Origin: Deuterostichococcus epilithicus
Taxonomy: Eukaryota; Chlorophyta; Trebouxiophyceae; Prasiolales; Stichococcaceae
Direction of reading: 5' to 3'
Assembly: GCA_033439295.1 (NCBI GenBank)
Contig: JAVTLE010000017.1
Coordinates: 806,001 to 870,000 of the forward strand
DNA length: 64,000 nucleotides
In this document: piece by piece, positions 32,867 to 46,400 of the stretch
How the letters are laid out: each line of letters begins with the position of its first letter
How positions within the stretch are numbered: the first letter of the stretch is position 1
Made by a program: the position numbers and the translations under genes
Notes under the pieces: generated by a model
Told to the model about the DNA's origin: nothing
The model's database searches: none
What the model saw: the letters and a program-made list of their open reading frames with translations, nothing else

Positions 32867-34093
32867 GCTGCTGCTGCTCGCAAGGATTGCCTTCAGGACC
32901 TTTTTTCCACAATATCAACACACAACGAAGAAGGGACCCAGCATGCCAGATCAAGCACCAGGCAGTGCTGTTGACACCGAGCGGCTGCCCGTCCTGAGGG
33001 GTGGATCTTCTATCTCCACCCCTCAATCGACCGTTGTCGATAGGAAACCGCACCTGCGTGTAAGGTCGAGAAGCATTCAGGAGCCCGTTTCAACTTCCAT
33101 TGTTGGCCGGTAGAAACCGCCATGTAATCCGCGGATTGCATAATACCATCGCCTCGACTCATTTTCACGGACTCGCCATGCTGCTGTCGGGAAAGCTAAC
33201 AGAAAGTGCCAATCCGTCCGCTCTTCTGTTGCTACTGCCCGGCGTGCCACACGCATGTGGTGGCGCTGCCGCTTCTCAGCCCGGGCTGGCCAGCGCCGGC
33301 AGCATTGCTCCCCCGCACGGCTGGTGGGGAGGCCCGCGCGAAAGCAAAGAACTGCTTCATCTGCATGTGTCTGGCTCTCCTGCTTTGGGGCCGAGGCGAC
33401 AGATATCGTCAAAACGCCATGCATAGGTACCTGCGCACCTGATGATGGGCTGCCATAACATCTGACTTGCTGGCAGCATCATGCTTAGAACGTTGTCACT
33501 TGAGTACCTACTCAATTCTTGTGCAGCTGAAAGCGGAAAGCAGCCCAGCATTCGTGACGCCGTTGACATTCGCAGCCTGCTGGCGGCAGCTGCGGCGCCG
33601 GATCCATGCCGCGTGAGTTGGAAGCGAGAGTAGCAGTTGACCACAGCATTATAGCGGCATACAGATATAGGTGCGCCTAGCCAGCTGCAGCTGCACCCCC
33701 GCCAGCAGCTTCGCAACCGCAGCTGCCGCCGCCAAGCTTAGCAGCCATGTCATAACAACATTCGCTGCGCAAGCAGGCGCGCATTGTGTGAAGAGTGCCG
33801 CCGATGACACTGGCAGCCGCTGTGCTGCACGGTCTGTGCCCCGCTGGAGCCTGGCGAGCTGTGTGCCTGTGGCAAGGAGGACGACTCAGGCCGCATGCAT
33901 GCACCACTTCTGGCGGTGCGCAAATTCGCGGTGGGGCGGGTGCAGCAACTATATACCACTGCAGGAGCAGCGGCTGCACCGCCCGCTGGCATGCACTTAC
34001 AACAGTGGTTGCGCTTGCCGAATTCACCAAAACACAATTCAGAGACAAGACAAGACAAGAGGGGGATCGAGGTTTCCACCGCAGAATAATGGC
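32867..34093. other. Intergenic between F-box/LRR gene and H3
   Basis: The stretch contains the F-box/LRR promoter side. Several overlapping ORFs of 70-155 codons lie on both strands (for example 33206-33442 plus), but they have no recognisable motif and inconsistent composition. I do not call a gene. Confidence 0.4.
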
Positions 34094-34109
34094 GGTGTTT
34101 AGAAACACC
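34094..34109 (-). terminator. Histone mRNA 3' stem-loop of H3
   Basis: On the minus strand this reads GGTGTTTCTAAACACC, 32 bases past the H3 stop. Confidence 0.85.
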
Positions 34110-34140
34110 AGTGGTTTTGGGTCAAGGCTCAGCGACAAGC

Positions 34141-35936
<1,796 letters not shown>

Positions 35937-35969
35937 AGCGGCTGCTGTTTCACAGCCCTCCAACCAACT

Positions 35970-35985
35970 GGTGTTTCTAAACACC
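35970..35985 (+). terminator. Histone mRNA 3' stem-loop of H4
   Basis: GGTGTTTCTAAACACC lies 34 bases past the stop. Confidence 0.85.
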
Positions 35986-37290
35986 ACCACATCAATGGAA
36001 TGATGTGTGACGCCAATACCGTACCGGCCTCAATGTTCTGCTCGCCCAACTGTGTCAGGAGACAAATCGTGCTGCGGCAGATGGGCCTACTATAGCCCCT
36101 GATGATGTTTCGTGTCCATCTAGCTGTTAGGCTGCTGCTAAGCCCATGCATGACACACGCCCTTCCAACCCACAGCGTGCCGAGGCAGGCAGTCGCTGCA
36201 CAGTCTCGGGTGTATGCAACAACCACCCTCCTCTCTGCGGGGGTAGGTAGCAGAGGGCAGCCTGTATGTTGGCCGTGATGCCACTGCAGCATGCAGCCGC
36301 AGGGCGCACCCTCGAAGAGCGTCGGCTGCTGCCAGAATGGGCGACATCACAGGCTGCTGCCTGCTCGCAGCCTAGCTGGGCTACCAGGCTGCAGCTGGCG
36401 GTGCGCCTTTCAGCAGAGTTATGCGATTTATAGCCACTCGACGCCGACTGGGTCGACACACAGCCAATGAGCACCAGGAGACTCTTGCACCAGACCGTGC
36501 GTCCACTGCTGCGGCGGGGGCACGGCGCGGCTGCCGGAGCGGCGGCGGAGACAGCATGCAACATGCCCGTCGGCGCCTTCTGCTGAGCCGCCTGCATCAC
36601 GGGCGCACAGTTCACAGAGTCTCACACAGCATGAGTGATGTACTCTGCATTGCGAAATCAAGTACGGATAATCACCTTACCTAGCCGCACTACATCAGCT
36701 TGTGTTGCACACAGGATGGTGGCGCCTCTGTCTGAAATATGGACTGCACTGACACATGGCGGGCGTCTTGCCTGAGCTTCACTGGTTCTGCTGGCTCGGG
36801 CCTCACGTTTCTGTTGTATGCTTCGCAGTTGTCACTGGTGCAACCGCCAGGATCCGTACGTCCGGCGACAGGCTCAGCGACGCGAGGCTGTTGAATGGAG
36901 AACTGTACGCTGCCTCCCTTAGCGATCGTGAGTGTCGGCAACTCCCGCGGCAGAAGCTTGCAGCTGCGACACATTCTTTGGAGCCGCTGTAGACGCTGCA
37001 GGCAATCATGATCGAAAAGAGGTTACAACAGTCTCGGCGCTTGTTGAATGCTTTCCAGTGCATTCCGCTAAATTCACCCCCAGTAGACGTGCGTGCTGTG
37101 CCTGCTGAGCTTTTAGACATGCTGCGAAATTGCATGTGGAGCGGATCATTTACGCACGATCTCCAGCGTAAGGTTCTCAGAGCTCTCTATGGAGAGTCAG
37201 CAGACAAGATCTGCAGCGATCTGCCGCGATGCGTGCATGTCGGTGATCGGGATGCACAACGCCCTCCGACACATCCTCTGACCAGCTGCG
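35986..37290. other. Intergenic upstream of the DNA-PKcs-like gene
   Basis: This 1.3 kb stretch should contain the promoter and 5' UTR of the large plus-strand gene. Short ORFs on both strands (for example 36756-36992 plus, 36690-36974 minus) have no recognisable motif. No defined regulatory element was identified. Confidence 0.4.
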
Positions 37291-40200
37291 ATGGACGCCG
37301 TCCAGTGCCGGACGCTGCTGGCTTCGCTACTGGAGTTTGGCAGCAACGCTGGTGCGGGCCAAGATGCGCAGGACGTGTGGCAGAGGCTTGTCGAGCTGGT
37401 CAAGTCCACATGCGACACGGACGAGGACCGCGCGCTGGCCGCCAGCCTGCTGTTCGATGCACAAATTGGCGTCTTCCGCTTCATCCGCACGTCGATCGCC
37501 GCCCAAGGTGTGTCTGCAGCTTCAAATTCATTCCCGAATTCCCTGGTACGCTGCGCATGGAAATGTGCAAAGGTGGGATACCATGCGACCTGACAGAACG
37601 CTAACGTGCGCTCGCAGACAAGGACGGCGCCAAGGCGCGCCAGGAGGTCTGGACCTGGCTGTCGGAGTTTCTGGACTTGCTGCCGCCCGACGCTGTTGCG
37701 GCGCATGCCGTTGGTGCGCAACTGCTGGGGGCTGATAGATCGAAATCCACCTGTTCGAAGCGGCGCAATTCCGTGATAGTCTCAGCACCTGAACCAATCA
37801 GATCGCAGCACCTGCTAGGTTATCATGCCACTCCTCTCCTGCAACATGGCTGTCCATGGGGTTCCCACACATGGGACGCGAGCACTTCCTGTCAGCTGGG
37901 AGACCGGCTCAATGAGCACCGACATCTGCTGCAGTTGTTGGCTGCGGTTTTTGACGTGATCGCGTGCCTGCTGCCCGCAGCGCTGGCCACCGAGGCGCTG
38001 CAGTGCTTCAAGCTGGAGCCGGGCGGCCAGGCGCGGCTGGCGGTACTGACCTGCCTGCAGGCGCTGCTGGAGGCGCGACGCAGCGAGCTGCCCGCTGCCT
38101 CGGGCGCGGCAGGCGCCACGGCGGACGTCGCCACCACGGCGGCAGCAGCTCCGGATGCTGCCGGCGGCGCCGGCGGCTCAAAGGCCGGCGGCGCAGGAAT
38201 AGACATGGTGCAGCTGGCGCTGGTACTGCAGGCCCAGTACGCGCGCAACAGGCAGCTGACACCGACGGTGCAGGGCGAGCTGCTTCAGACGCTGGGGCTG
38301 CTGCTGGAGCTGGGCGGCGAGGTGCGCCTCTTCCGGTAGCCTGCTCCTGTAGGGTTTCTGGTCTGGTCTACCGGGATCGGGGTTGCCACTCGATGCTTCT
38401 GGCAATGCTGCTGCAGCTCAGCAGCGAGGTTCAGGCCGTGGTTCGGTTTCCGCTGTCTGCCAAACTGAAACGCTGGTGCTCGTCAAATGCCGCACCAAGG
38501 CTTTGGGGCTGCCACTAAAACTTCGGCCGCAAGGTGCAAGTCGGCATGCGACCGGCATCAGATGGTCCTCCCGTCTGAGGCAGGAGCAGGCATCGTGGTG
38601 GCCAAGGCAATTTCTTTGTTGTTGCAGTAAGTGTTGCTGACGTACCCTGGGGCCGCTGGCTCCAGGGGAAGGGAAAGGATGGTCCCATCCACCTGCGTAC
38701 ATATGCATCCGTGTACACAAACCCGCACACAAGCGCTGGGACCTGGGCGCTGCCGTTGGTGTCGCGGACCGCGCTGGCGTGAGCGAACTTCGCTGTAGCC
38801 GACTGGGCAGCTTTGGAATCCTGCTATTTGCTCACAAGCATGACCCGACAGGGCGGACATCAGCGCCCGACCTTGGCTGCTGCTGGAGGTGCCGCGAGCT
38901 GCGCCGATGCGCACGGCTGCACGCAGGCTGTGTGAGCAGAATCAGATGCCGAAGTTCTACCTTCATTGCTTGCAGGCCTTTGCGGGCAGGGCGGACATCA
39001 ATGCAGCCTGGCTGCTGCGGGAGGGGCAGGGCGTGCTGCGGGGGCCCAGGGCCAAGGAGGCCGCCCGCACCGGCGCCATCGCCGGCATGTCGTCCGCGCT
39101 GTCGCTGACGCAGGTGGATACCCAGATGTATCGAGATGCAACACAGTCTCGCCATAGCCAGCTGGTCCATCAATACCGTCGCCGAATGTTTCCCGCGCTG
39201 TCCCTGACGCATGCGCAATACCTCATCATACTCTGTGCTATCGAGGTTGGTGAGGCCTTGGCGGCGACAGGCACCGCGAGAGGATGATCAGAGTCGCCCG
39301 CGCACACTGGCGCTTTGGCCGCGGTGTTGGTGGCGCAGCTGCGTAGGTCTGCCGTGCGAATTCCCACTGACGTAGCATGCAGCCCGGATCACCAGCCGGA
39401 AAGGCTGGTGCGCACTGCACGAGCGCGCTCAACCATCGTCCCCGCCAATCCGCCATACAGGAGCCGCTGTGCTGCAAGCTGAATGAGCACCTGCTGGAGG
39501 TCTGCGTACCGCAACCCTCGTGCTCTCAATTCTGTTTCCTGCTTCTTCCTTTGCAGGAGCCGGAGCCAGCGCTGTGCCGGATGCTGTTCCAGCACCTGCT
39601 GGAGGTCACTGCGCCGTCTGCGGTGAAGGCGATGAAACGCTACAGCAGGCTCAAGGCGGCGCTGCACATGCTGGCGCTGAACGCGGCGCGCTTCGGGCCC
39701 GACATCGGCGACAATGCGGAGAAGCTCTACGACGGTACGTGGATCGAAGCACCAGCTGTGCATGTGTGGCCTTTCCTTTCCTTATACCTCTGTTGCCGTG
39801 CTGCGGTGAGGGGCATCCCAATTGTCCCCATGGACGTGATCTGCTGCACGTGCTGTGCAAGCACACAATCTGCTACACCGTCCTGACAGGCATTTGCATG
39901 ACCATGCAAAGCTACACAAACCTCCTTCTCACTGTCAGAGGAAAATCTTATCCGTGATTTCGCAATGCCGTGCAGCCCTGTACCTGCTCAAGCAGCACGG
40001 CAACAAGGCCGTCAGGTGCGCACACACACGCGCTGCTGTTGATGCACTCGCAACAGCATGGCGCCACGGCTAGCCTTGCTATCTATGGCTTGCATCTGTT
40101 ATCTGTGCACACCAGCCGCTTCAAGCAGACCAGTCCGTTGGGTTGGGTGCACCGATAGCAAGTTTGCTGGGACCGTTGCGGAATGCATCTGAAGCCGCAC

Positions 40201-43200
40201 TGCAATCTCACGACCTACTGCGTGCAACTTTAGGGAGGCTGCGGATCCCGCCCTCATCAGCTTCCTGCAGCAGGTGCTCCGCCCTCCTGCGCCAAACTCT
40301 GGCTGCCATTTGCGCCAGCCCCTGAATGCGGGCGGGAGTCTCCTGCATGGGACGACAGAGCTTGCGCATCGGCATCTGATGCAAGAGCTCTTGGAGTCAC
40401 TAAGCATCACACGGTTGTAACCGGCTTAAAATAGTGCGTGTTTGTTTGGATGCAGCTGGCGGTTCAGCTGTGTGAGGACGGACCTGATGAGGCCGTCGCC
40501 GCCCGCGCGGCGCTGCACAGGCGCGCTCTTTTTGCGTCAGTCCGCTGTGCATTCCGTCTCGGCGCCAATGCGAGTGGCCCTCTCAACAGTCCCTGTGCCC
40601 TTACCGCCCCCGCCTAGCCTAGGCAGACACCTGCATCCATAACAGCAAACAACGGCGTGATTTACCATCTGCCCGCGGCGCCAGGATTGCAGTGCATCGG
40701 AAGACACACGTCGCGATTCTGGTGTCGCCATCCTGGTCCAATGTCGTGCAGGGAGCTGCTCGGCAAGTTCACGCGGGTTATCTCCGCCGCCGACTCCCAC
40801 CGTAAGGACGTGGCCACCGCGGTGCGCGCGGTCGGGCAGCTGGCGCCGCCCACCCTCAAGTTCTTCGGCCAGCAGGCGCGTGGTGTTTTCGGCTTCTGCC
40901 ATCGGGAATCTTGGTGATTTTTCTGCCATGAGTGACTTGAAGATGCCGACTGTGACTTCAGCATGACGCTGGCCCTCGTTCGACCTCAGCGCGGCGGCAT
41001 TGCATGCGCAAAAGCCTGCACCTCGCTAGGGTTTCACGTCCCTGGCGACTGTGGACCCGCTGCTGTCGCCAGCAATGCTGTCAGCCCTGGCAGCCACTGC
41101 TGACAGATCATCCCCAAGGAACACCGGCGATTGGTGGTTTCAGCAACGAAATCGACGCGCGGTCCGTCTGTCAACCTTGGCCGCAGGGGCTGCGCAACAT
41201 GCTGGCGCGGCTGGCGCCGCTCGCCAGCCAGCAAGCGCTGCTGCAGCAGGTGTCGGACCTACAAGGCGACAAGATCGGCAACGAGGTGAGCGTCCACCCT
41301 GCAGCGCATGCGTGAGTCTCGCTGAACTGTTCTAAGATGGATTTCGAGGCGCTGAACTGATCAAGCCTTTCTGCTGTCTCGACTGGTGACAAGCTCCGGG
41401 CTCGTCCAACTCCAGGACGGGCTGGACGAGGTGGACGTGTTGCAACTTTCCAAGAACTTGCTTCATTGTTTCTGTTTCATTCCGATGCTGTCGTCCGGGG
41501 TACAGGTGGCGCTGCTGCAGGCGCTGGCGAGCGTGGTGGGCCTGCTGGACGAGGTGGATGCCGCCTGTCTGCAGCTGTGCGGCCAGGTGGGACATTTAGC
41601 ATTGGCGACCTGATATGTTGACGTCGATGATCAGTGTTGAGGTCGACCGTCCCAGGACTGTGATCTTGCGCCGCCACCAGCGGAGGCTGTTGATCCATCG
41701 CTCACACGCGGCTGGAAGTCGAGTGCTGTGGCATTCACCCTGTTGCCTTGTGCCATTCTCGAAAACATCATGCAGCCTCCAGGTGCTATGCAACCTCCAG
41801 ATGCAGTTCATAGTCAACAAATGTGGGAGGGTCTGTGCCATTTCGGCGACGGAGGCAGGCATCTGGAGTTTCCTGGGAGGTTTTCGAGAAAGTGTCAGAT
41901 ACCGACACGAAACAGCCAATTCCATGCGGGGACATTGGGACGTACATCAGCCGGGGGCCGAGCAGCAGCCCGGGCGCACAACGCCGCGCTGGCCTTGCCC
42001 CTTTGACAAGGTGTACGCGGTGGCCAGCCAAGCCTCTCATGTCCCGCACACAGGTCATGGAAGGCATCGTGGGGGCGTATGTCAACCTGTGGGCCAAGCA
42101 GCGCCCCAGCGTGCATGCCGCGCTGGGCGCGCTGCTGTGCGGGCTGCAGGCCAAGGCGGCGGCGCTTGCCGACATGCTGCAGCGCCTCGTCACGGCACTG
42201 CTGGCGGCGACGCTGGCAGAGCCCGACCCGGAGTCGGCCCTAGGTGTGCTCATTTGACTTCCGAACAAACTGTTGAACTCGACCCGAGTGGGCGCTGCAG
42301 CGCTGTCAATGGTGTACTCCCATGGCTGACGGCTGCATAGCCTGCCTGCGCCTCTGCTGGCGGGATGCCAGAAGAAATTGGTCCGGATTAACTACCCGGC
42401 GCTTCCAGCTACTCCGGAGAGGCGCTGACAGGCTGGCCGATTGCGGCAATCGCCTACGGCGGGGTCTTAGCAGGTCGGCAGTATGGCGGGCGGTCTCCAC
42501 GCATGCGCCTGTGCGGGCTGTGGTCCTGAAGCTCTGAAACCCTGCAGGCCCCACGGCGGTCACCGGCGGCGAGGCGCCTGCGCCCTGGCGCATCTACGCG
42601 CACCTGTGGACGGCCCTGTTGGAGGGCCCGGCCACAGAGGTAACAGCGGCCTCCCCTCCCTTTTTTAAGCTGCATGTTGCCTGCGTGTTGCCGGGACGTC
42701 CGTTGCACGGGTTCCAGCCATTGGACGTGGCGATCTGGCGTCAAATGCCGGCTGCGAAGGGTGCTCAATCAGCAGGGAAGGAACGACGGCAAAGATCCAG
42801 AAACTTGTTGACAAAGATGGTCAAGCTTGGGCATTAGCAACGAGCACTTCATGCGCGCAGGCGAGCCCTGGCAGCGTCAGTAAGAGTCGTGCCCGTAAGC
42901 TGTGTGACGCACTGCTGCAGCAGGCGGTGGTCAGTCAAAACAGTGCTCTCGGACAGGACTCCTGCACCATAGAAACTGTTCTATTGAGAAACCGCGTTTC
43001 TGCATGCGCAGCCAGGACGGATCAGCAGCGAGGCGGCGAGCTCTCCGATGCGCTGCTGAAGACGGTCACTTCATCTGAGGTTTTCCCGATGGACAGCCTC
43101 TTTGAGTTTTTGAACAATTTGTAAAGTTCGTATCGTTCGTGGATGCACAGGCGGGCGCGGGGCAGCAGTGGCGATGCGAGCTGTATGATGCGCTGCTGCA

Positions 43201-43450
43201 GGCGGTTCCACTATCCCTCAAATTGCAACGAACGGCATCTCTTGAACTCAAATGACGAACATTCGTAATGTTTGTGCATGCACAGGTGGGCGCGGGGCAG
43301 CAGTGGCGGCGCGAGCTGTACGATGCGCTGCTGCAGGCGGTCGTCGGCGCGGTTGACAACCTGAACTTGTCCTACCACTCGCCGCGTCCACAGGGGCAGC
43401 AGGCGAGTCGCAAGGTTGTCACCTCGGACCTCCCCAGTGTTCTGTATCTG
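37291..43450 (+). other. DNA-PKcs-like exon block A: N-terminal HEAT arm
   Basis: Recognisable exons are 37291-37507, 37618-37713 (QEVWTWLSEFLDLLPP), about 37930-38325 (LLAAVFDVIACLLPAAL and an Ala/Gly-rich insert), 38976-39113, 39557-39734 (KAALHMLALNAARFGPDIGD), 39976-40015 (ALYLLKQHGNKAVR), about 40750-40880 (KDVATAVRAVGQLAPPTLKF), 41189-41287, 41504-41588, 42054-42247, 42549-42640 (WRIYAHLWTALLEGPATE) and 43286-43400 (WRRELYDALLQAVVGAVDNL). They align in order with the animal N-terminal arm. Confidence 0.75.
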
Positions 43451-46400
43451 TGAGGACTTCGTATCTCACGAAGATATGCTCTCGCTTACCTGGCAGTCCA
43501 CACTCATGACGGCAGCAGGCTGCAGCGTGCTGACCGGGTGCCTGCCAAGACATGCAGCAATTTGATGGAACAATTTCAAGAAAATTGGAAATGGCAGCGG
43601 CTCAGCCACGTCTAAATACTGCTGCATCGTGCTGCTCGTGACCGGCTTGCGAGTACAGCCTGCCGCACTAGCTTACTCTTCCCAATGAAGGCATCCGAAA
43701 TATTATGAACATATGACTGCGCGGTCACAGCAGGCAGATGAGCCAGAAGCGCTGGCGGTAGGCGCTGGGCTCGAGGCCGACAACATTGATGACATGCGGG
43801 TGCGCAATCATTCCGCGACCTGATGCAGAACCTCGATGAGCTGTACCTCAGCTTCTGCAGCCGTGGCAACGCTGAAAGCAGCGCCGCAGGCCTGGCAGTT
43901 GAACGTCGCTTCTGGCTGGCCTGCTCGCTTGCCCCTTGCGATGTGTTACTGCAGATCTCACGGCCTCAATTGACAGACGCTCACGCTTGCAAATTTCCAG
44001 CGCTCCACACCCTGCTGCGGCAGGCCACCCAAGGATGATGCACTCTGGAACGTTACGGCCGATGACCCACTACAAAAGCATTGACAAGGTCAGCTGCCTC
44101 GCAGGCATTCCTCAACCTGCAAGCCTTCCTAGCCCAGCAGCTGCCGACGTGTGGGGCCGCCGCCTTCAGCCGCTGGGCGCACACCTTCACGCTGCACATG
44201 GTGGCGGCCTCCGGGCGGCTGCCGCAGCTGAGCGGCTTCTACCGTCTCATCTGCACGGCGATGCAGCTGGCCGAGGCCGGCGGGCTGCTGGCTGCGGGGC
44301 AGGTGCAGCTTTCATCCCGCTCTTCGAGTCGCTTTAGTTGCTTTAAAACATCAGGACAGTCAGCCAATCGAAAGCCAGTATTTCGTGAAGTCCAGGTCTG
44401 CGGTGCTGTGCGCCACACGGCTCCTTCCCTGTCCGACATGCTCGAGGGTCACACATGTAAGCGCCAGCAATGAGACAGATTCGCACTGGCGCCACACGAG
44501 GATGAGTATGCACAACAAATTGGGGCGCGGGTGGCAAAACATTGTTGGCCTGCCTAAAACAAGTTGCTACTGGCTCGACAATGAAGTCTTCCCGTCTGGT
44601 TGCTGCAGGAGGACGCTCCAGAAGACGGGGCGCTGATTGCGGCATTGCTGTCCATCTTTCTGCGCGAGCTGCTGCCGGCGTGCCGCCAGTTTACCGAAGA
44701 GCTGCTGGCAGCGGCGCTGCAGCTGCTGCTGTCGGCGCCCGTGTCGCTGCTGCCGCCACAGGCGCGCCCCTGACTGACGCTCGACCTTCTCAGGATCCTG
44801 CAGCAGATGCTGATCAAGCTGCCAGCCGCCGATCTGCGGCGCTACAGCTGCTGCTGTCGGAGCCGGCATCCTGCTGCTGCCGCAGGCGCCCTTTGAATGC
44901 CCCGCGGCACTTTCTGGTTCAAAATTCTCGGTAGCATCCTGCCAGCAAGCGCTGCCTCATGATTGGCACATGCAATCGTGAGGATTGCCGCTTTCTGTCA
45001 GGCAGGCACTGGGCAGTGGGAACAGGCGTTGGTGCTGCAAGCTAACTCCCTGCAGGAGCGCGCTCGACTGTCTGTTGTGCTGCCGTGCACGGTAGCGGAT
45101 GCACTGAGGGATCCGAGGACCCCTCGGTGATTTGCGGCCGAGCGCCGCAGCAGACGCCTCGCTCTCGTTTGTTGCGCATCTAGAGGCAGGCACAGCAGCC
45201 ATATTAGTTTCCGGCTTGGGGCAAGATCCAAGCTCGTGGCGCTCCACAGGACCCGCTGATGGCGCTGCAGACTCTTCGCTCTTCATTTGCTGATTTGCAG
45301 TGTGGAGAAGACAGAGCTGGCAATCGTTCCTCATTAGACCGCTTGAGAATGAACCATGTGCGTTTGTGCGGCACCGCAGGACCTGCTGGCGGCTCTGCAA
45401 ACAGCGCTGGCGTTTGGGCTGCAGTACGAGCCGCTGGCGGTGATCGCAGTGGCCACCCTGGAGCGCTGGGAGCGGCAGCGCCCCCAGGTGACTCAAGCAT
45501 GGTGGCGACCACCCTCCCACGGCTCCCAGCCGCAGATCACCAGCCTTGCCGGGTCTGAGGCGTCATGCAGCAGAGCTGGGAAAGACAGACAGGCAACATG
45601 AGCCGCACGCATGCATGTGCCGTGATACCACGGCCATCCCCCCTCCCGGCGCGCCCAGCGCCCAGACCCCTGGCGAGACAGCCTGCCACCGCCGCGCTGT
45701 TTTGCGGCCGGACATTGTGCCGCTGCTGGAGCCAAACATGCCGATGAGTTTCGGCCTCCCGTGTCAGCTGAAGCCATCAGAACGGTCCAACTGCAGGTGC
45801 TGTGGCAACTTGCGCCAGGCATTGTGCCGCTGCTGGAGCCGTACCTGCGGGAGGCGCCCGACCTGGAGCAGACTGCCGCGCCGCCGGAGCCGCAGGGTAG
45901 GTTCACAAAAACACCACAGGGTATAGGGTTTGGCAGTAGCAACCACTTGCTGCGCCGCGATCTCTTGACCTGCCCGACCTGGAGCAGCCACTGCGCCGTC
46001 GCAGCCTTGGGGTGAAGCCAGCGCCAAATGCAGAATGATGCCATCCTGCCTCCCAGCCCGAAAGCTGCACCTGTATTGCCATGGAGCAGATGTACGCGCC
46101 GCCGCAGCCGCTGGGTGGGGCAGCAGAGGCTGTGCATGCGCGCTCAGCCGGCTGAGCTAAATTTGCCGTGTCATGTGTTGGCTAGGTGCAGCGCGCATGC
46201 TGCACATGATCGAGGCTGGATAATCAGCACTGTGTGTCGGTGGCGCTGACAGCGTCCCAAAGATGCTGCACAAGCCATCTGGCTGCAATTTGTCACGGCT
46301 GTCAGAGCGTTCAGACTGCTTCAGACAAGTTGGAGCTGACTTCACCGCAGATGAGGAAGAGGTGGGGGAGGAGGTGGGGGAGGAAGTCGTGGAAGCGGAG

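Noticed and set aside
33100-33442. Possible Cys-rich small protein (two plus frames)
   Set aside because: Two overlapping frames look equally protein-like, no start context or splice signal separates them, and no zinc-binding pattern is complete.
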